Shown: in pieces, positions 62,397 through 64,000 of the stretch
How positions within the stretch are numbered: position 1 is the stretch's first letter
Layout: every line of letters starts with the position of its first letter
NCBI GenBank assembly: GCA_016712745.1
Contig: JADJQN010000004.1
Span: forward strand, 310,001 to 374,000
DNA from: Sandaracinaceae bacterium
GTDB lineage: Bacteria; Myxococcota_A; Polyangia; Polyangiales; JADJQN01
Direction: 5' to 3'
Length of the DNA: 64,000 nucleotides
Notes under the pieces: model-generated
Databases searched by the model: none
Told to the model about the DNA's origin: nothing
Seen by the model: the letters and a program-made list of their open reading frames with translations, nothing else
Program-made: the position numbers and the translations under genes

Positions 62397-64000
62397 CTAT
62401 CCGATCGGCACGCACTCGGTGCCGGTGCAGTACTCGGCGCCTGGGTCGCAGCACGCGCCGCAACCGCAGAGCTCGGTGCCTGGGCTGCAGAGGTTGACGC
62501 ATTCGCCGGCCACGCACGATTGGCCGCACGGGCAACCAGCTGGGCAATCGCCGGGGATGCAGTCGTAGCGCATGGGATCGTCGATGCGGCGCGAGCACGT
62601 TTCGCCCGTCGCGCAGCTACCCGTGCATTCGCCACCGCAACCATTGGAGTCGCCGCACATCGCCGTCGGCGGACAAAAGGGAACGCACTCGCACATTCCG
62701 GAAGTTGTGTTGCATACGGAGCCGGACGCGCACGTTGTGCCGCGACAGGTTCCGCCGCAGCCGTTGCTCATCGTTGCGCCGCACGCGAGCGTCGCCGGAC
62801 AACTTGGAGTGCAGCATGTGCCCGCATTGCATGTCTGGCCTGCGGCGCACATCGAGCCAGGCGCGCATGCAGGACCGCCCGGGCATCGATTCGCGATCGG
62901 TGTGCCGCACGCGACTGTGGTTGCCGCCGGACACGACGGTGCGCACTGGCAGGCGCCTGAGACGCACGTCTGTCCACTCGGACACGTGGTGCCTGTCGGA
63001 CATACTGGGCCGCCGGGACAGCGATTCGCGATCGCAGCTCCGCATGCTGCGGTTGTGCGCCCGGGACATGACGGCGCGCATGCGCAGTCACCACTCACGC
63101 AAGCCTCGCCCGTGGGGCACATCGTGCCCGCAGTACAGGCGGGTCCGCCGGGGCAGCGATTCGGGATGGCGGTGCCGCACGCTACGCCGGTCGCCGCGGG
63201 ACAGCTCGGCGTGCAGACGCACATGCCCGTCGTTGTATTGCACGTGCTGCCCGCTGCGCAGCGTCTTCCGGCAGCGCACGCGGGCCCGCCTGGGCAGCGA
63301 TTCGCGATCGCGACGCCGCAATCGGTTGTCGCTGTGCTTGGACACGAGGGCGCGCATTCGCATTCGCCTGTGAGCGGATTGCACATCTCACCCGAGCCGC
63401 ATCCGGTTGCGCATTGTCCGCCGCACCCGTCATCGGATCCGCACACCGAGGTCGCTGTGCACGTGGGTCGACACACGCAGGTGTGAGTCGTGTCGTCGCA
63501 CAACTCGGTGGGATCTGTGCATGTCCCGTCGCAGGTCCCGCCGCATCCGTCGTCAGAGCCGCATGCCGCAGTCGGGGAGCAGCTCGGCGTGCAAACACAA
63601 TGGCCGAAGACGCAGTGATCGCTCGGTCCCCGATCGCACTCGGGATTGCAAACGCACGTCGCGATGCAGCTTCCGTTGACGCAGACCTGGCCCGCCTCGC
63701 ACGTGATGCCAGCGCACGGATTCACGCGACACAGGCCTGCGACGCAGAACTCGCCTTCTTCGCAAACAATTCCCGAACACGGATTCGCGGGGATGCACGC
63801 TTTGTGACACGCGTAGCCCGTGCCGCAGCTCGCATCGCACTCGACGATGGGCGCACAGCTACCGCTCGAGCGATCGCAGAACTCACCGCTCGGGCACACG
63901 ACGCCGGCGCAAGTGACCGGCAAGCAGCCAGCAATGCAGCGTCCATCAATGCACGTCTCGTTGTCGCCGCACGTGACAGACGCGCACGGGTCCACGGTGG
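62397..64000 (-). CDS. Cys-rich tandem-repeat surface protein (5' end cut by window)
   Basis: The frame is open from the right window edge to a stop at 62397, so over 530 residues are visible and the N-terminus is outside. Cys is extremely frequent, arranged in units like 'CAPSCPSTATTDCG', 'NRCPGGPACAAGRRCAAGS' and 'SDDGCGGTCDGTC'. At least four longer tandem units of about 45-47 residues (NRCPGGP-containing) run in the middle. It is probably a long surface or extracellular matrix protein held by disulfide bonds. No catalytic domain is seen. Confidence 0.82.
   Translation of the reverse strand, partial: TVDPCASVTCGDNETCIDGRCIAGCLPVTCAGVVCPSGEFCDRSSGSCAPIVECDASCGTGYACHKACIPANPCSGIVCEEGEFCVAGLCRVNPCAGITCEAGQVCVNGSCIATCVCNPECDRGPSDHCVFGHCVCTPSCSPTAACGSDDGCGGTCDGTCTDPTELCDDTTHTCVCRPTCTATSVCGSDDGCGGQCATGCGSGEMCNPLTGECECAPSCPSTATTDCGVAIANRCPGGPACAAGRRCAAGSTCNTTTGMCVCTPSCPAATGVACGTAIPNRCPGGPACTAGTMCPTGEACVSGDCACAPSCPGRTTAACGAAIANRCPGGPVCPTGTTCPSGQTCVSGACQCAPSCPAATTVACGTPIANRCPGGPACAPGSMCAAGQTCNAGTCCTPSCPATLACGATMSNGCGGTCRGTTCASGSVCNTTSGMCECVPFCPPTAMCGDSNGCGGECTGSCATGETCSRRIDDPMRYDCIPGDCPAGCPCGQSCVAGECVNLCSPGTELCGCGACCDPGAEYCTGTECVPIG
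62800..63380 (-). repeat. Four tandem ~138-bp repeats in the Cys-rich gene
   Basis: The core GGGCAGCGATTCGCGAT (encoding the NRCPGGP part of each unit on the minus strand) recurs near 62880, 63015, 63153 and 63294, spaced 135-141 bases. The copies are diverged at third positions, so the array is not a recent duplication. Confidence 0.8.

Noticed and set aside
62800..63380. Repeat array considered as a CRISPR
   Set aside because: Units are about 138 bp, diverged, and encode repeated protein modules.
62572..63486. Plus-strand 304-residue His/Pro-rich frame
   Set aside because: Antisense to the Cys-rich repeat gene; its own repeats simply mirror the repeated DNA.

Overview
The window looks like a chromosomal segment of a myxobacterium (Myxococcota, probably Polyangiales/Sandaracinaceae-like). 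The evidence is moderately high GC, about 22 predicted lipoproteins with Asp/Ala/Gly/Ser-rich 'DAG/DSG' linkers behind the lipobox, myxobacterial Cys-rich repeats (DUF4215 type), P-domains, an ECF sigma/anti-sigma gene pair, and a TPR regulator with a winged helix. No rRNA, tRNA, CRISPR array, phage or intact insertion sequence was seen.

Layout. 1-4.2 kb: an edge-truncated beta-propeller lipoprotein, an IS110-type transposase remnant, and the purB-purC-purS operon. 4.3-9.5 kb: housekeeping genes (CapA-like metallophosphatase, 3-hydroxyacyl-CoA dehydrogenase, NUDIX hydrolase, YycJ-like metallo-beta-lactamase fold protein, CyaY, Sua5/YrdC). 9.6-21 kb: secreted lipoproteins (P-domain, Cys-rich, pectinacetylesterase-like, delta-60 propeller, papain-like protease with P-domains, DUF4874/DUF4832) mixed with a fatty-acid desaturase, a PLP aminotransferase and a FrnE-like DsbA protein. 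21.1-25.9 kb: a tightly packed six-gene operon centred on an ECF sigma factor and a membrane-bound putative anti-sigma factor. 25.9-30.8 kb: a lipoprotein MsrB, a CAP-domain lipoprotein and the glutathione-dependent formaldehyde detoxification pair. 30.8-39.1 kb: a DNA-repair island: Lhr-type helicase (split by a +1 frameshift), Nei-type glycosylase and an uncharacterised 383-residue protein on one strand, with an ATP-dependent DNA ligase diverging. 39.1-54 kb: envelope and sensory genes interspersed with decaying genes: a hybrid histidine kinase, an ABA4-like membrane protein, an MBL-fold protein and an AAC(3)-type acetyltransferase, several with internal deletions. The same stretch has an intact hybrid kinase, a diiron ferritin-like protein paired with a small lipoprotein, a PPC-domain lipoprotein, a gluzincin-type protease and a polysaccharide deacetylase. 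54-64 kb: hypothetical proteins, lipoproteins, a TPR/winged-helix regulator, a cold-shock protein, a CBS protein, and a very Cys-rich tandem-repeat protein running off the right edge.

How they work together. The clear functional units are purine synthesis (purBCS), formaldehyde oxidation, the Lhr/Nei/ligase repair set, and the sigma/anti-sigma operon with envelope products. Many of the other genes encode secreted or outer-envelope proteins of unknown substrate. Genes are tightly packed, and several convergent pairs share stop codons. Function assignments come from recognisable motifs; no database search was run.
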